Positions 11,600-24,300 of a stretch of DNA of 64,000 bases are shown piece by piece. Numbering within the stretch: position 1 is the first letter of the stretch; every line of letters begins with the position of its first letter. This DNA comes from Paramarasmius palmivorus (lineage: Eukaryota; Basidiomycota; Agaricomycetes; Agaricales; Marasmiaceae), in assembly GCA_037176845.1 (NCBI GenBank), contig JAYKXP010000167.1, forward strand, positions 27,485 to 91,484, read 5' to 3'. The notes under the pieces were generated by a model. The model made no database searches. It worked only from the letters and a program-made list of their open reading frames with translations, and was not told the DNA's origin. The position numbers were made by a program, and so were the translations under genes.

Positions 11600-12449
11600 G
11601 ATCGTTACATGACAAGGTTTCTGAACAATGAAGTTCCGGACTACAGTAATTCTAATGCACCAAGTGAGAAAATGCTAAGTAAATCATACCATACTGCTGC
11701 ATACACCTGTTGTAGTATAGTGCATCATGAAACATGTAAAAATATTGCAATTGTTAATTCATCTCCCAGCAAACCTCCTGAAAGTCCTCAGAACATTCTA
11801 AGTATTCAATCATTCCAGTTAAATCTAAGTTGAACTCAAGTGATGCATTGATAACATTCTGGAGGCACAACAGCAGTTGGAGAGCCTTTTCAGCAGTGGG
11901 TACTTCAAATGAAATTGGCTAAACAGTACTTGTCAGAGTATGACCCATACAAGTGGGTACACAGGAACTAAAAGGCTGATCAGCACAATAGACGTTCTGG
12001 CTGTGGGCAGTTGGTACCTCGTAGATCTCTGTGTTGGGGATACAGAATGTGAATGCAGGCATATTGGCGATGAGAGCGGAAGTCATGGCTAGAAAGCTGA
12101 ACAAAGAGGGAAAAGTGGCAGGAATGATAAGAAAGCAAAGTGGAAAGAAGACAGCAGCTGGCAGTTGTCCTGCACACATGTTTGTCACCTGGTGCAATTC
12201 AACCAATTTCAACTCTTGATTTCTCCCTTCATCAGCACAACTTGAGGCCTGACAACTGATATTGGTAAGATGTTCTTTTTCACTTTGCGGCAACAAAGGT
12301 TGGGCTATGAGATGCTGCTGCATATGGACTCATCATAGAACTGTTAATACTCAAAGCCCAGGAATCTTCAGGTCTGAGCTCAAAGCAACAACTCTTATAG
12401 TCATACCATTTATTCTTTTTTCCCTCTTTGCATTTCAAATAAAACTCAT
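11600..12449. other. Region between divergent genes
   Basis: Lies between the minus-strand unknown gene and the plus-strand dioxygenase gene, so it should hold both promoters. A minus-strand ORF of 134 codons (11919-12323) has no recognisable motif. I see no other structure. Confidence 0.35.
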
Positions 12450-12615
12450 GGCTCCACAAATCACCAGGTCCCAAATGGCTTCCTGTTCTCAGGTTAAGCC
12501 AATTCTCATTGATACCTCTACTGACATTGATGCCTTCATTCAGCAGGTGTTCAACAATGAGAACTTCCATGATCCCATCTTCTCAGAATCCCCCCTTTCA
12601 TCAGCTGCTTCCTCT

Positions 12616-12623
12616 CCAACAGC
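12616..12623. repeat. Left 8-bp target-site duplication of hAT-2
   Basis: CCAACAGC, repeated exactly at 40293-40300, immediately outside the hAT-2 termini. Eight base pairs is the hAT-typical length. Confidence 0.88.
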
Positions 12624-15335
12624 TAGTGTTGTTGGCAATGGCAGTATATTCTGCCAAGAGCGTCAGCAGTATTGGCAGGCAGATGGCAGTATTGAAATTT
12701 GTTGGGCAGTATCTGGCAGAATAAAATTAGTAATACAGTAATCACAACATTTTGTACCTACTATCAATTCTTTTTTTTTTGCTTCTGCACGCTGCTATGG
12801 CTCAAGACCACCACCCATTCATTCTCCAGCACTTCGACAAGCTTGAGGGCATCAAAAACAAGTCTCAGCGCTATTACTTCAAGTGCAAATACTGTGGAGA
12901 CAACCCCAATTCAAAGGGAGCGTCAATTGAGCACTGTGACAGTGCTCTTGCCAATTACATCACATCAATCAAAGAGTGTCCTAATGCCGACCAATCTGCA
13001 TGCTCACATGCTCATTGATATATGGAGGAGAAGAAGCAGCAGGACGCATCAAAGTCTAAAAATGTTGCTGAGAGGTTTCAGGAGAATCTGGCTCAAAAAA
13101 GCGGAAGGTTGGGGTGCAGGGAACATTGGATGGTGTTGTTGATGTGCCCATGACAGAGACCCAGAAGAACAGAGCAGACCTGAAGCTTCTGAGGTAAGTT
13201 GGTGTTGAATTATGACATGAAAGGCATGGTAAAGACTAAATTCATTAGGTACATCATCCATTCAAACTCAGCCTTCAAATGTAGCGAAGATTGGTATCTT
13301 CAGGACTTTTGCTACGAATTATGTCCATCTTATGAATGCCTGTCTCATTATGTGATTTCACATACCCTGCTGGATAGCGAAGTGAGTTCGGTTCATCTAT
13401 ATGATGTCGATGTACTCATCAAACTGGAGAGAATTGCGACCTTTCTTATTGATGGATGGGATGATAATTTGTGGCATTCACTTTATGGAAGTGTTGCATC
13501 CCAAGTTGATGAGCTTCCACTTATCCTTGGTCTAGCCAATTTGACAGGACATTGTGGCAATGCAGAGAAGATTTTCCAGACTGCCCTTCAAGCAATGAAG
13601 AACAAGGGCATTGAGGAAGCTTAGTGCTTCATTGCTGCCTGCACTGATAACCCCATGGTGATGCAGTTAGTGCGAAGAAAGCTTGAAGGAAAATTCCCAT
13701 GGCTCATTGTAAGCGTTCCAATTTCATGTGGACTCAGAATTGTAGTTAATGACAGCAACCAGACTCTCGCCTGTTTCCTCCATCAGGTGAACACATTGGT
13801 TGGAGAGACATGTGCATATCCCCAGGTGAAGAAGAGCTTGAGTAAAGGGAACTGTATAGTAACCTTTTTCGATGGTTCTCATTACTAGGGTGGGCAGCTC
13901 AAGGAAGAGGCAAAATGCAACAATGTCTCTCGCAGACTAAAGAAGAACTGCGAGTCAAGGTGGTATGCCATCATCCTCCTCGCGATTAGCATGATCATGC
14001 ATCGCACACCACTTGGTCTCATTTGTGTTCGGCCTGAGGCTAGACAGTCCAAAGGCGGCCTCTCTGTAGTGTCACCAGATGTTGTTGCAACCATTCTTTC
14101 TGATGATGTGTACTGGAACTATCTAAACCAAATGGTCAAAGTAGTAAAGTCAATTGTTGACGTAATCGGAAACTGCGAATCATGACAGACTACACTTGCC
14201 AACTGTATGCTACAGCTTTTAGGTGTTGCAAGAACACTTACAGACATGAAATGTGAGGGTGACGATGACCAGGCCTTTCTAGACCATGCTCAGGCAGTCT
14301 TCAACAAACATTTCTGGAAAATCGCAATTCCAATTCACAAACTTGCCCTCTTTCTTCATCCTCTCTGTCATCAGCTTGCGGTATGTGATAAAGTTGGGTT
14401 CAAGCTAGGGGACATGAAACGGACAGCACTTGGATTGGCAAAGAAGTGGAATTGGAATCAAGGGGAAGCAAAGGCATTAGCAGAGGACATTGACAGGTAC
14501 TACAAATGTAAAGAACCATTCATGGGTGGGGATGAAAATGCTCATAACTGGTGGAAGTCTCTGCCCCTCAACTCGAAGAAACACCCTATCAAATCCCTTG
14601 CCATTATCATTCACTCTATTGTTCCACATACAGCTGATGTTGAGAGGCTGTTCTTGCAGTTGGGGGGTGTTCAGTCTCCAAAGTGTAGCAACTTGTCTGT
14701 CCTGGTCTTCGAAAAACTAGCTACAGTCCGAAATTCCCTTGTTAACGAGCTTACATGGAAAGGAATAGCAGCAGGGAAGTCAACTCACTGTAAACATGCC
14801 CATATGCACACGAAAGAAGGCCCTGCTGTGAGGGTACCAGAACAAAATCACTGAAAAACAGTCATTTTGACACTAATTGTTGTGTTCAGGATTGCACTAG
14901 TACATCATACTAAGTACTATATGGACTTGGTATTAGGGGTGCCAACGGTTCGGCTGGCTCACCAGCTAAGCTGGTCCGGAGCGGGCACGGACCTACCCGG
15001 TTCATGGTAACGGCTCAGCTGGACCCGGTAGCACGAACCGGTTCGACCTGGGTCAAAGCAGGTTTAGCAGGGCGTAGCCATAACTTTTGAGCACAAAGAG
15101 AACATGTCCAGAGTAGTTTATTGCTGAGTAGAAATACAATTTAGATGTATATACGCTACAGTACTGCTAATACGATACATTATAAGTAATACGATATATT
15201 GTGAGTAATACAACTTGAATATGATACAAATTTCGTGTGGCGTCAATACACGGTAAACTATACATAGTAGTAACGAGCGAGCGACTAGACTAAAAAAATT
15301 GCTTGAATTTCAATACAGTTCCAATACAACAAAGT

Positions 15336-17452
15336 TCAATTTCCTCCCATCTCCTCCTCCAATCCCTTGATCACCTCCCCAATAATCTCCATCGTTCGAC
15401 TATCGTTGTAAGGACTCCAAAAAAGTTCCCTGTGTCGTTTGCCACCTGTTGGTACAGGCGGATTAGCGATAAGAAACAGAAATAAGAAAAAACTTACACC
15501 CAGAGCAACAAAAAATGAGACGACGAAACCCAAGATCCATGAGTGCAAGGTGAACACATTGCTCTACTATGCATTAGCGTGATAAAAAAGAGTAAGTAGA
15601 CAAATACGCACCCATTCTACCAGCACACTAGTGACTAGTTGTGCAAGTGTGGTTCGACGTGATCAGAGTTGCCGTACTTAGAATAGTACACAAACTATAG
15701 ATCTGAGAGTGATGATACGCTCTTTGTTACTTCAAAAGCAATCTAGATACACCTTATATTAGGGTCACAATAAGGGTTCAAAGGCTTATATAAGGGGTAG
15801 GAACAGTCCCAAGGGCTATATGTAGCAATCTTGAGTTCAACCAATACTGCCTCAAGTGTATTGACCCTGATAGAATCAAATCAACAAACTGTGCGCAAGC
15901 AGGAATCCAACTGACTCTCCAAATGGTCAATCTGGGCCTCTCTACGTCACTAGAGCTTATAAAAGCTAGTCTGAGGTCTAATCTCTACACAGGAACGCAA
16001 TGCAACCAATGCCTAATGCTGCAGATCACAAGCCAAATACTTGATCTCTGCCAATACAACTTAAGCTCTTGTCTACAGCAAGGTCTCAACTAGACTTTCA
16101 ATCTAGGGCCTGTCCTGAGGAAGTGGAAGCGAATGCAAAGGTCACTAATAGATCAACTAGGCCTGATCAAATGTCTTCTAAGCATGAACACCACTGGATC
16201 AACTTATATAAGAGGTCCAATCGAAATGCACAGATGCCAGTAGAGCAAATATCAGATCAAAGAGGTCTATTCAACTGACAGCCACATACAACCTAATGAT
16301 ATGGGCTACAGAGCACTCTCCCTTCGTCTTCTCTGCCCTTCTACCTACAAACTGCAAGCCTATATATACTGTCCAGGAAAGATAAGTAAGAAATTAGCTA
16401 ATATAAGGCGAAAAACAAGCGGAACATCAATGGAATAAGTGAGGAACAGAGATAATCCATAAGGAATATACAAAACAGGGAAATATGACAGTCACAACGT
16501 CCATATAAGTTGTTTATGTGTGACCAATAAATAATATATCTATCTTTAGACTCAGGAGTTGAATCCTGTGCCTGCGGGTTGGCATTTAGCCTGTTTGAAA
16601 TTTATCTTTTTCATGTGCCAAGGCACTTATCCACTAATAAGAGTCATTTCCGACATCTCCGAGCACCGGAATGGCTCAGTCATCCATGCTCTAGACCTGG
16701 GATATCTTTTACCAGTCTCCATGACCATATGGGACCCTACTATAAGGGGTATATCAAGCTTATCTGCTTCCATACTAAGTGTTTCAGGTGTTGCCACCGT
16801 TTTAACAGCTTTGCCTCCATGTCCGATCATCAGGAACAGCCTTTGCCAACATTCTGGGTTCGGCAAATGCCTTATATAAGCCCTCGGATCATTTCTGCCG
16901 ATGGAGCCGTCCTCTGCATCAACTTGGATCGTTCCCTTGAACCCACATTCTCTTTGGTTGGTCATGAAAAGGTATTAAAAGTATTTTAAAAGCAAATAGT
17001 CCCTTTAATATGTCTTAGACCTTGCACAGACGGTGTACCAGTCGTGATCCAACATAGTACAGCTCCCTACAGTTTTCAGGAAAGGGTCTGCATTGACAGA
17101 ACCACTAATATAAGCTATAGCAGTGGCCAGATACCCATGTGAGGCATACCATGTAACCATATACCTGCTAATATAAGTGCGTCTGACAAGTCCTTGACTT
17201 TGACTAGCTATTCAGAGCTCATACTAGTCCTTCAGAGTCCCAATTATAGCATAACAGAATATAAAAGTGCAATAATGTGTTAGAATAAAAGGTATTAAAA
17301 GTCAGGCGTATCATCGGTACACAATTCGACCTTCCAACCTTCCAAAGTCTCCCAGTTCCTTCCTTCCTCTCCAAGACGTAAATCGAGCCGCGTTTGTCGG
17401 CTTTGCTGGGCTTCATCTTCATCTTGTGGCGGAGCGCTCTTGATCTTGCCAT
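15336..17452 (-). pseudogene. GIY-YIG / T5orf172-domain protein, split by a family-G LTR
   Basis: The N-terminal part (17452-17314) reads 'MARSRALRHK', then 'KRGSIYVLE', then 'RLWKVGRS' and 'NCVP', the beta-strand/helix core of GIY-YIG nuclease-like domains. The C-terminal exons are 15575-15485 with 'EQCVHLALMDLGFRR', then after an intron 15435-15336 with 'CGKRHRELFW', ending at TGA 15336-15338. This order (GIY core, then Cys/His motif CxGC-GKRHRE) matches the fungal T5orf172-like proteins I know, abundant in some Agaricomycetes; their role is unknown, perhaps DNA binding or cleavage. Upstream sequence to 17722 could add spliced N-terminal exons. The family-G LTR (15640-17313) separates the two parts. 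It is minus strand, at the left end of hAT-1, and probably cargo. Confidence 0.65.
15640..17313 (-). mobile_element. Long LTR, family G, near-complete copy (solo)
   Basis: On the minus strand it starts TGATACGCCTGAC at 17313 and runs about 1.67 kb to about 15640. It overlaps both family-G fragments at 1-800 and 4856-5768 and bridges them, which defines the full LTR. Protein-like ORFs within it (16627-16965 minus) align with the ORF at 5186-5476 only because both are the same repeat. I could not find a matching target duplication, so the low-coordinate end is approximate. It interrupts the GIY-YIG gene. Confidence 0.65.
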
Positions 17453-17792
17453 TGGGAGCGAGAGTGAGTGGTGGAGGATGAAGATGAAGTTGGAATGACG
17501 AAGTTGGGAAGAAGGTGGACGTGTTTGTAGTAGTCGAAGAGAGCTAGAGTACGAGAAATAGAAGAGAGATAAGATAATTGACGAGGATGCTCGAGAAAAA
17601 TGAGTACTCACCGTCGTATGAGAAGAAGTCGTGTTGATAGAGACGATGCTGGAAGAGTGCACAGCTGGACAAAGAAGGGTGAGAAGGGTGAGAAAAAGGA
17701 ATGTACGCAGGCCAAAGGTCACTCACAGTCGTAGGTAGAACAAGAAACAAGGTGAAATGAGGTGAAAGGACTTGATGGATAAGAAGTGGTAG

Positions 17793-18240
17793 CTAGATTG
17801 CGTGAAAAAAGAGATTAGATAGCGGCTTAAGATACTTGGACAAATACTCACCGACGAGACCAATGAGTGACATAAGCCTCAACGTAGAAGAGGTACCATA
17901 GTTCTGCAGGGTGCAACAATGACTCGCGACCTTTGGGACTAGGAGACACTTTGACATTTTTGGCGCTTTGAGTTTCAACCCGGCGCCAAAGCACCTAGTA
18001 TACAAAAGCGCCCACGCCAATGCAATAGTGTAAACTATAGATCGTGTATCCCGAGGCGTGTATTCCGTGGTGTTTATTCCGAGGCAGCATGCGATGTAGC
18101 AGATCGTCGTGGTGGAGGTATGGTTGTCCCCACGCATGTCCCCGTAGGAATCCTCTTGATTCCCCATTGGCGAGTAACGACTCTGAATCTGTGATCCTAG
18201 GTCGCAATAATAGCCTCAGCGTGCTTGGTATTCTCATCCC
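17793..18240 (-). other. Possible exons upstream of GIY-YIG gene
   Basis: Several good donor/acceptor pairs (gtgagt...ctag) occur on the minus strand near 17860, 17720 and 17600, and short open segments such as 'SPKGRESLLHPAELWYLF' lie between them. No frame links them convincingly to the GIY-YIG core, so they may be its non-conserved 5' exons or a separate small gene. Confidence 0.3.
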
Positions 18241-18268
18241 TTAGTTCATAGGCGAGTTACGACTATCT

Positions 18269-19620
18269 TTAGCGTACTTCTTGGCGTAGCGAGTGAAGCC
18301 CTACTCCGTGTCGAACCAGCCACCTGGGCAGTAGAGTAGTGAAGTAGCAAATATGCGTGACGCTCTGATATGATCTGTACTTCGGTAGGAAGAGAGCGAA
18401 TGCGGAGGTTGTAATGCTATTATATGACTTGTACTTCGAACGGTGCGAATGGCAGGTCGCGCTGAAGGGACTACAACGGGGAGTGGGGAGGTTTGATTTG
18501 GTGGCATCGACAGTGAATGCGGATAACGAATTGGAGGTCGTGAAGATATTATATGATCTATACTTCAGTAGGAAGAGAACATACAACAGCGGGGCTGAGT
18601 GGGGGATATTCACTTCAGATATCGCTGATAGCGAATGCAGAGGTTGTGATGCTATTATATGACTTGTACTTCGAATGGTACGAATACCGCCCACGCTGAA
18701 GAGACTATACAGCAACGGGAAGTCTGATCTGGTGGCACCAATAGCGAGTGCGAGGGTCCTGATGCTATTATATGATCTGTACTTCGAATAGAGCGACGAG
18801 CGAACATAAAGAATGCCGCGGAAATTGTAGAGCAGGAGCGAGAGATGGTGAGTATCTCGTAGTAGAAGACGAGGCACGTCTTTCGGAGGGGGCTTGGGGG
18901 CAGTGGCATCAAACACAGCTCTGTAAGCTTCATGCCCTTTCGATGCTGCCTTCCGCTTGTTGTTAGTGGCGAATTTGGCACGGTACGGGTGGAAGTCATC
19001 CAACCTGACAGGCGAGTTAGGACGTAGGCTTAGAGCTGCAAGATACACACTCACATCAACCTTCAACCCATTTGATATAGCAGAATGAATGGGGTGCTTG
19101 CCAAGGGTGTCGAGGATATCGTCGTGCTTGGACTCAATATCTTTTGTAGTACATGTCAATCTCTGTTCCTTCTGCTCGATCAGATCACCTCAACGATGTT
19201 CCTGGTCTGATGAGGCGACATGTTCCATGTCTTTGACCATCTCTATAGAAGTTCATGAGGATCTGCTGCTCGGTAGTTGCAAGAGGAATTGCAGACCTTC
19301 GTAACGCTCAGTCAGCTTGACAAAGTAGGTCTTCGCAGGATTTAGGCACCAAGAAGCGAATTCAGCTGAGCCTTGTTACTCTTCTTTTGCTCGATCGAAG
19401 AGGTGATTCTCTGCGACTCTAGCGCCAATTTCTTGTATACGACAGAGAGCAAGTTGCACCCCTCAACGATGAGTCCTTGGTCTCACAAGACGACCTGTTT
19501 TGTAGGATTTCAAGGTGCGAAGCGTAGAGGAGAGCGTGCCGCATGGACCCAGCAAAGTCATATCTTCATCAGCCACCGCTGGACTCTGCCTATTTCTTTT
19601 GAGCGGTAACCAGGATTCGG
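18269..19620 (-). pseudogene. Decayed coiled-coil-like cargo gene
   Basis: The longest open piece is 19159-18269. Before it, in the same frame, lie 'EQKEQRLTCTTKDIESKHDD', 'MVKDMEHVASSDQEH' and 'YKKLALESQRITSSIEQKK', interrupted by several stops up to about 19600. The composition (charged, heptad-like) suggests a former coiled-coil protein. A relatively conserved patch contains 'LRPNSPVRLDDFHPYRAKF' and 'KRKAASKGHEAYRAVF'. The C-terminal half is translated minisatellite and should not be read as protein. I do not recognise the family. It is on the minus strand, like the other hAT-1 cargo. Confidence 0.4.
18340..18800. repeat. Minisatellite of about 115-125 bp units
   Basis: Four to five imperfect copies share 'gctattatatga(c/t)ctgtacttcgaa' and 'agcgaatgcggaggt', at about 18365, 18418, 18548, 18652 and 18766. 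Spacing alternates between short and long units, suggesting a higher-order unit. The array lies inside the decayed coiled-coil gene. Confidence 0.6.
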
Positions 19621-19624
19621 TCAT

Positions 19625-20095
19625 GCGTATTCAGCTCTGGCTTGGAATGACTGTATCAAGCTAGTTTAGTTTTATTTCCTTAGAACAGTTTAAAATCAAC
19701 GTACCGGAGGCATAGGTTGAAAAGACATGCAGGACCTATTACCATTTGCAATAACGACATTCTTTGGCATGATGGGAGCTAAAGTGTTTGTGAGTGAGAT
19801 CCTAGCATGTATCTTGAGGGCTTACGGGTATAAGTGACAATGAGACCTGGACCAAGGTCCATGAATGTTGCTTACATGTCTGTTGGCTTCCCCACAACAG
19901 CGGGTACTAATCCCTTGAGCCACGAAGAGGCCAGACATATTCAAGGGGTAGATTTGTATTCAGCATTGAGATATTTAACGCACAATGTTTTTATAGCTCA
20001 ACGGCATTAAGATGCAATCATCAAACATAGCTTACAAAGCCACAAGAAAGGATACGATGTCGAAGCTACGGACTTGAATCGGACGACTACATTGC
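19625..20095. other. Spacer 3' of the RGG gene
   Basis: No gene is seen. A stretch near 19906-19945 ('cccttgagcc' ... 'gaggccagacat') recurs in the same orientation near 22918-22955, a small direct duplication within hAT-1. Confidence 0.4.
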
Positions 20096-20289
20096 TTAGT
20101 TTCCACCTCTACCTCTACCCCTTCCTCTGTTTCCAGTCCCTGTACCTCTACTGTTGACAGAAACACCTCGACTGAGATTTTTGCCTCGGTGACTACGCAC
20201 TTCAGTCACCCCCCATACAGGACCTAATAGGTCCATCCCTTGAGGTGAGCAGTTGGGCCTCTTAGGTGGGTTTTTTAGTTGTGGTTACC

Positions 20290-21140
20290 TCAATAGGCAA
20301 CTACCTCTACCTTAAGCCTGCAATAGGGTATTTTCCTGGAATTCAGCTAAATTGAGCTTTAGGCAGCTACCTATATAGTATAAAAGATTTCAAGCTATTG
20401 CCTGGGCTTTTATTGGTAAATACCATATTTGTGTGACAGAGGGTGTCAGGGGTCCTGATTCTGAAAAATAGGCTATAAAATAGGCATTTATGCTCTGATA
20501 TTGCTTTCAATTATTCTATTGATGCCTTTATCTTGTTTTAAGTGTTTATAAGACTTGGATAGTGTAAATCCTATATAATTGTGCCTATTTCTCATTAAAT
20601 AGCATGCTCTCCAATATAGGCTATACAAATGTAAATGTGACATATAAAATGCTATTGAGTATTGATATTAGACATAATAATCAGAGTAAAATAATATAAA
20701 ACTCTAACCACAAAAAGCAGCACAGTATTTACTATTAGTAGCTTAAAATATAGATGCTAACACTATAAAACTGTAATCTTATCAATTTGGTGAGTATTAT
20801 AGGTAGCTATCTGTAAATTGAAAGCAGATATCTGATTCCATATAACTTAAGAATCTCTATCTATCATTTAAAAATAAGATAGGTAGCAACTTGTATCCTC
20901 TAGGCACTTGCTTTAATATAAATGGTGTCTACCATAGCTCATAGGTATATACCTTGAGTTAGTCTATACTATAGGTAATTACCTGAAAGTGATATGGGTA
21001 ACAGGTAGTAACCTATATCTTTCAGGTATCTGCCCTAACATCAATGTATCTACCACAGATCTCAGGTAGTTGCCTCAGGCTCTTTTAGACTACAGGTAAT
21101 TACCTCAAAGCTATATAAGTGACAGGTGTTTGCCTGAGAT
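20290..21140. repeat. Dispersed AGGTA-N-TACCT hyphenated palindromes
   Basis: At least eight short palindromes of the form AGGTA(R/A)NTACCT occur, for example near 20290, 20350, 20972, 21003, 21064, 21100 and 21122. They are separated by 30-60 bp of AT-rich DNA, most densely between 20940 and 21140. Regular reuse of one short palindrome suggests a protein-binding array or a decayed tandem repeat. Confidence 0.5.
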
Positions 21141-21246
21141 AGATATATAAAATAATACATATATTATTATACTTTCTATAATCCAAAACAGGCAAGGACC
21201 CAGAGGAATTCATGAATTAATTTTTTACATACTTTATGGCGCTTTT

Positions 21247-21390
21247 TTGGGCACTTTTTTAACAGGAAAATAATTCCCACCCCTTCTGACATCATTTAAA
21301 CATTATTTTAAAGTTATTTTAGAGTTTTTGAGCGCTTTTTGAGCGCTTTTTTTAATGGAAAATTATTCCCACCCCTTCTGACATCATTTG
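21247..21390. repeat. Approximate 92-bp tandem duplication
   Basis: 'attcccaccccttctgacat' occurs at about 21273 and 21367, each preceded by a T-run and 'gcgctttt' or 'gcactttt'. It is a two-copy direct duplication in the AT-rich element. Confidence 0.6.
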
Positions 21391-24300
21391 AGATCTTCTC
21401 CACTCCGCTTTTTTGGTCCCAAAATAGAAGGTGCTCTTACCTCACTATTTTCTACCTGGAATCAATGCATTGGGGGGCTATTGGGGCATGCTGGGGGGCT
21501 ATAAAAATCACATTTTTGAGGGAATATGTTCTAATATGTTCTAAAAGCATGCTACTGCAATTGGGGGGCAGGAGAATGCAAAAAAAGCAGTCCAAATATG
21601 GTAATTCAGGAAAATGGCATATTGGATCTTGGGCTACAGGGCAGATATTGACATGGGGTAAGTTGGAGGACCTAGATACATTAAATACAAGGCTGGAGAC
21701 ACCAAATAGTACATAGATTAGTGGGATAATGGTGTTTAAATATCAAAAATACTGAAAATCTCCGAAATTGGGGGAATAAGATTACAGGATGGGATGTAAT
21801 GCAGCTAGGGCTTAGATGTTGTGGAACAGAGATGATATATATGTCTCCTTGATGGGTTTACAATCCTGGAGAGCTGCCTATTTTTCCAGATTTATTACAG
21901 CTAAATTCGCTTTTTTTGGACATTGGTAATACTATACCACAGGGAATGATTGGGATAGGCTAATTCTTGTTCATAACCCACTCTATGGTATACAGATGAC
22001 GAATATATACTTGCCCAAGCACTCCTGTATGTGCAACACCTTGTTCAATCCAATGTATTGTACAGTTATGTAACACAGGCAGTAATACATGAATAGCACC
22101 TCAGGGAAGCATCCCAGCACCAAGGAGAGTTGAGAATCGAGTTCAGGCACTCAAAATACACTTTCCTACTTGACCACAACCAGCACCACGACTTCCACCA
22201 TGGGGATGGTGAGCTTGAGCTCTACCAGGCATGCTACCTCGGTGACTACGAATTGGGGGGGCTCCACGAGCAGGAATGATGACTCCATGACCACGGCCAG
22301 TGCCACGATTTCCATCAAGACCTGTACCACGAATAACAGCGGTGATTCCACCTGGTACATTCCCGCGGCCACGTCCAACGACAGCTACGTGTTGACCTTG
22401 AATTCCTCGACCAACTCTGCCCAACAACTCTGTGCCATCTGAGAATAATGGGTCTGTCGTTCTGGCAGAGTCACGTTCCCGGTGCAACCATGGGTGAAAG
22501 GGGCCTTTGGTTTCGGGGATCATGTCATTGCTTTCAATGGATGTATCGGCGTCGGCACCTTCGATATCAACGAGAGAGGTTTCTGTATTCAAAAGGTGAG
22601 TAAATATCGATGAATAAGTTGATACAATTACCTGTGTCGCTGTTTGCCATTGATATGGGGGTAGACGGGCTGTTCCGTCTGCTAAAAGCGTCGTTTAAAT
22701 ATGTCCTACACCAACACCCTGAATGGCAACCTAAAGGCCGTGATGTAAACAATTCAGCCTCGAAGTTAACTCGTGGTGATGTCAGCCTTGATAATGAAAA
22801 ACCTAAAATCGTAAATGAAACCACAAGAATATGTCAAAGGCACGAAAAGATACAAACAAAGATTGCAGGCAGCAGAGTGATGTCTGTTAGCTTCACCGTC
22901 AAGACAGTTACTGGTCCCTTGAGCCGTGTAGAGGCCAGACATCTTTCAAGGGTTCAAGGTATTCAGAAGATTTATCATTACGCGCGATCTATCTATAATG
23001 TAATAATAAACATCCAAGGTAAGTTAAGAAAATACAGATACATAATACCGTCGATAATTAGCAATATGATAATCTAAGTCTCGGTCGTCTTCCGTCTCTT
23101 CTGGTTGCGCTGAACGCCTTTCTTTTCTTTGATCTCTTGTGCCTCTTTGTCCATGCGAGTGAAAGCCTCCTTCTCAAGCTCTATCTGACACACGTCTGAA
23201 GCCCGCAACTTATACTCTACATTCTCATCTACAGCTCCAGTTTCGCTGTCGACAGAGCAACACGCATACATGGCTTCGGATTGACTGGCCAAGTTGCGAG
23301 GAACAGTAGCAATGCCAAAAAAAACGTATTCCCCGGCATGGTCTCCCTTTAGCACATACAGTGCCTTCTTCATCTGAACAGCGATTCCCCGCATTTCAAT
23401 TTGCATGGCATTGGGAAGAATGCGATCTTGTTTTTTGTGCCGATAGAAAATACAGCAATCTCCGAGTTCCGTGTAGCCCACTTTGACCGTCCGTTCGAGA
23501 CCTTTGAATGTATAGCGAAACTGGCCATCTTTACCGAAGAGTTTAACCCAAAACAGGAGTCTGACGGGTTTCCCCTGAAGCTCATAAAGCCAACGATGGC
23601 TTGGATGTGCATTATTGGACCACGTTCGGCGACACCGCACATTAACTGGTGACTCTAGGAACTTCAACATCTTCTGGATGTCTTCTGGAGTTACTACCGG
23701 CATCGGTCTTGTTGCTGGCTTGTCAATGACCAATTCATCCGATATCGCTATGTGCTTGTAGCTCGTGCGACCCATGATACGGTCTCTCATCTCTGCAATG
23801 CTACCGGTTTCCTTGTTGCTAGGGTCATTATCGATGTCACAAGCCCAAGACGAGGAATGCAGCCGGTTATCGGGTTCGTGGAGGTAACAGGATGATGAAG
23901 AAGACCCGTAATATGTTGGAGGATTGAATTTCGGATGAGAGTATCCAACGCGAACTACAAATGGTGGCTGGGCTGCTTCGACAACATGTAGGGGCATCTG
24001 CGAGCTGAATGAAGTCAGTCATCTTCGACACACCACTTATGATAAGCACATACTCAAGGTCAAGAACGAAGTCATAATCCACTTCGAACCTGTCACCGAC
24101 AGACCCTTGCACAATCCATTCCATCTGTATCATCAAACTGCTTGCTGTCTGGCACCCATATCTGACATCTGTCACCCGCGCTCTACCTCTATATCCCCGA
24201 GAAAAGACGTTGACCTCTCTGAACATCCAAGGAATACTGTGAACATGGCCATTGCGAACTTCTCGATCAATTTGCACTGGAGTGAGGAGTTCGGGGTGTT

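Larger units (their letters stand above)
20213..22168. mobile_element. AT-rich inserted element of unknown class
   Basis: It separates the two halves of the RGG gene. The right half (about 21500-22168) is homologous to 57540-58190 and, inverted, to 58640-58990; the right boundary is shared at 'cactttcctac'. The left half (20213-21230) is dominated by dispersed AGGTA/TACCT palindromes. Termini are not obvious inverted repeats, and I could not fix a duplication (GGTCA on one side, GGTGA on the other). ORFs inside have no recognisable domain. Confidence 0.5.
20096..22649 (-). pseudogene. RGG-box protein gene, split by an AT-rich insertion
   Basis: Start ATG is at 22649. A 48-bp intron follows ('gtaattg' to 'aatacag'), then an open exon through 22170: an acidic N-terminal part, 'KGPFHPWLHRERD', and then a glycine/arginine-rich region with repeated GRGRG, GNRGTGRG and SHRGS motifs. 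After the insertion the same composition resumes at about 20212, with 'VRSHRGKNLSRG' and a terminal RGRGRGRGGN ending at TAA 20096-20098. RGG/RG repeats bind RNA and nucleic acids; in Spt5-related proteins C-terminal tails are similarly repetitive. The gene lies about 430 bp downstream of the Spt5-like gene on the same strand, so the two may act together. It is broken now. Confidence 0.5.

Noticed and set aside
16627..16965. 112-codon minus-strand ORF as a host gene
   Set aside because: Inside the family-G LTR that interrupts the GIY-YIG gene.
20213..22168. Solo LTR call for the insertion in the RGG gene
   Set aside because: The ends are neither TG...CA nor inverted repeats and no exact duplication was found, so the class is left open.
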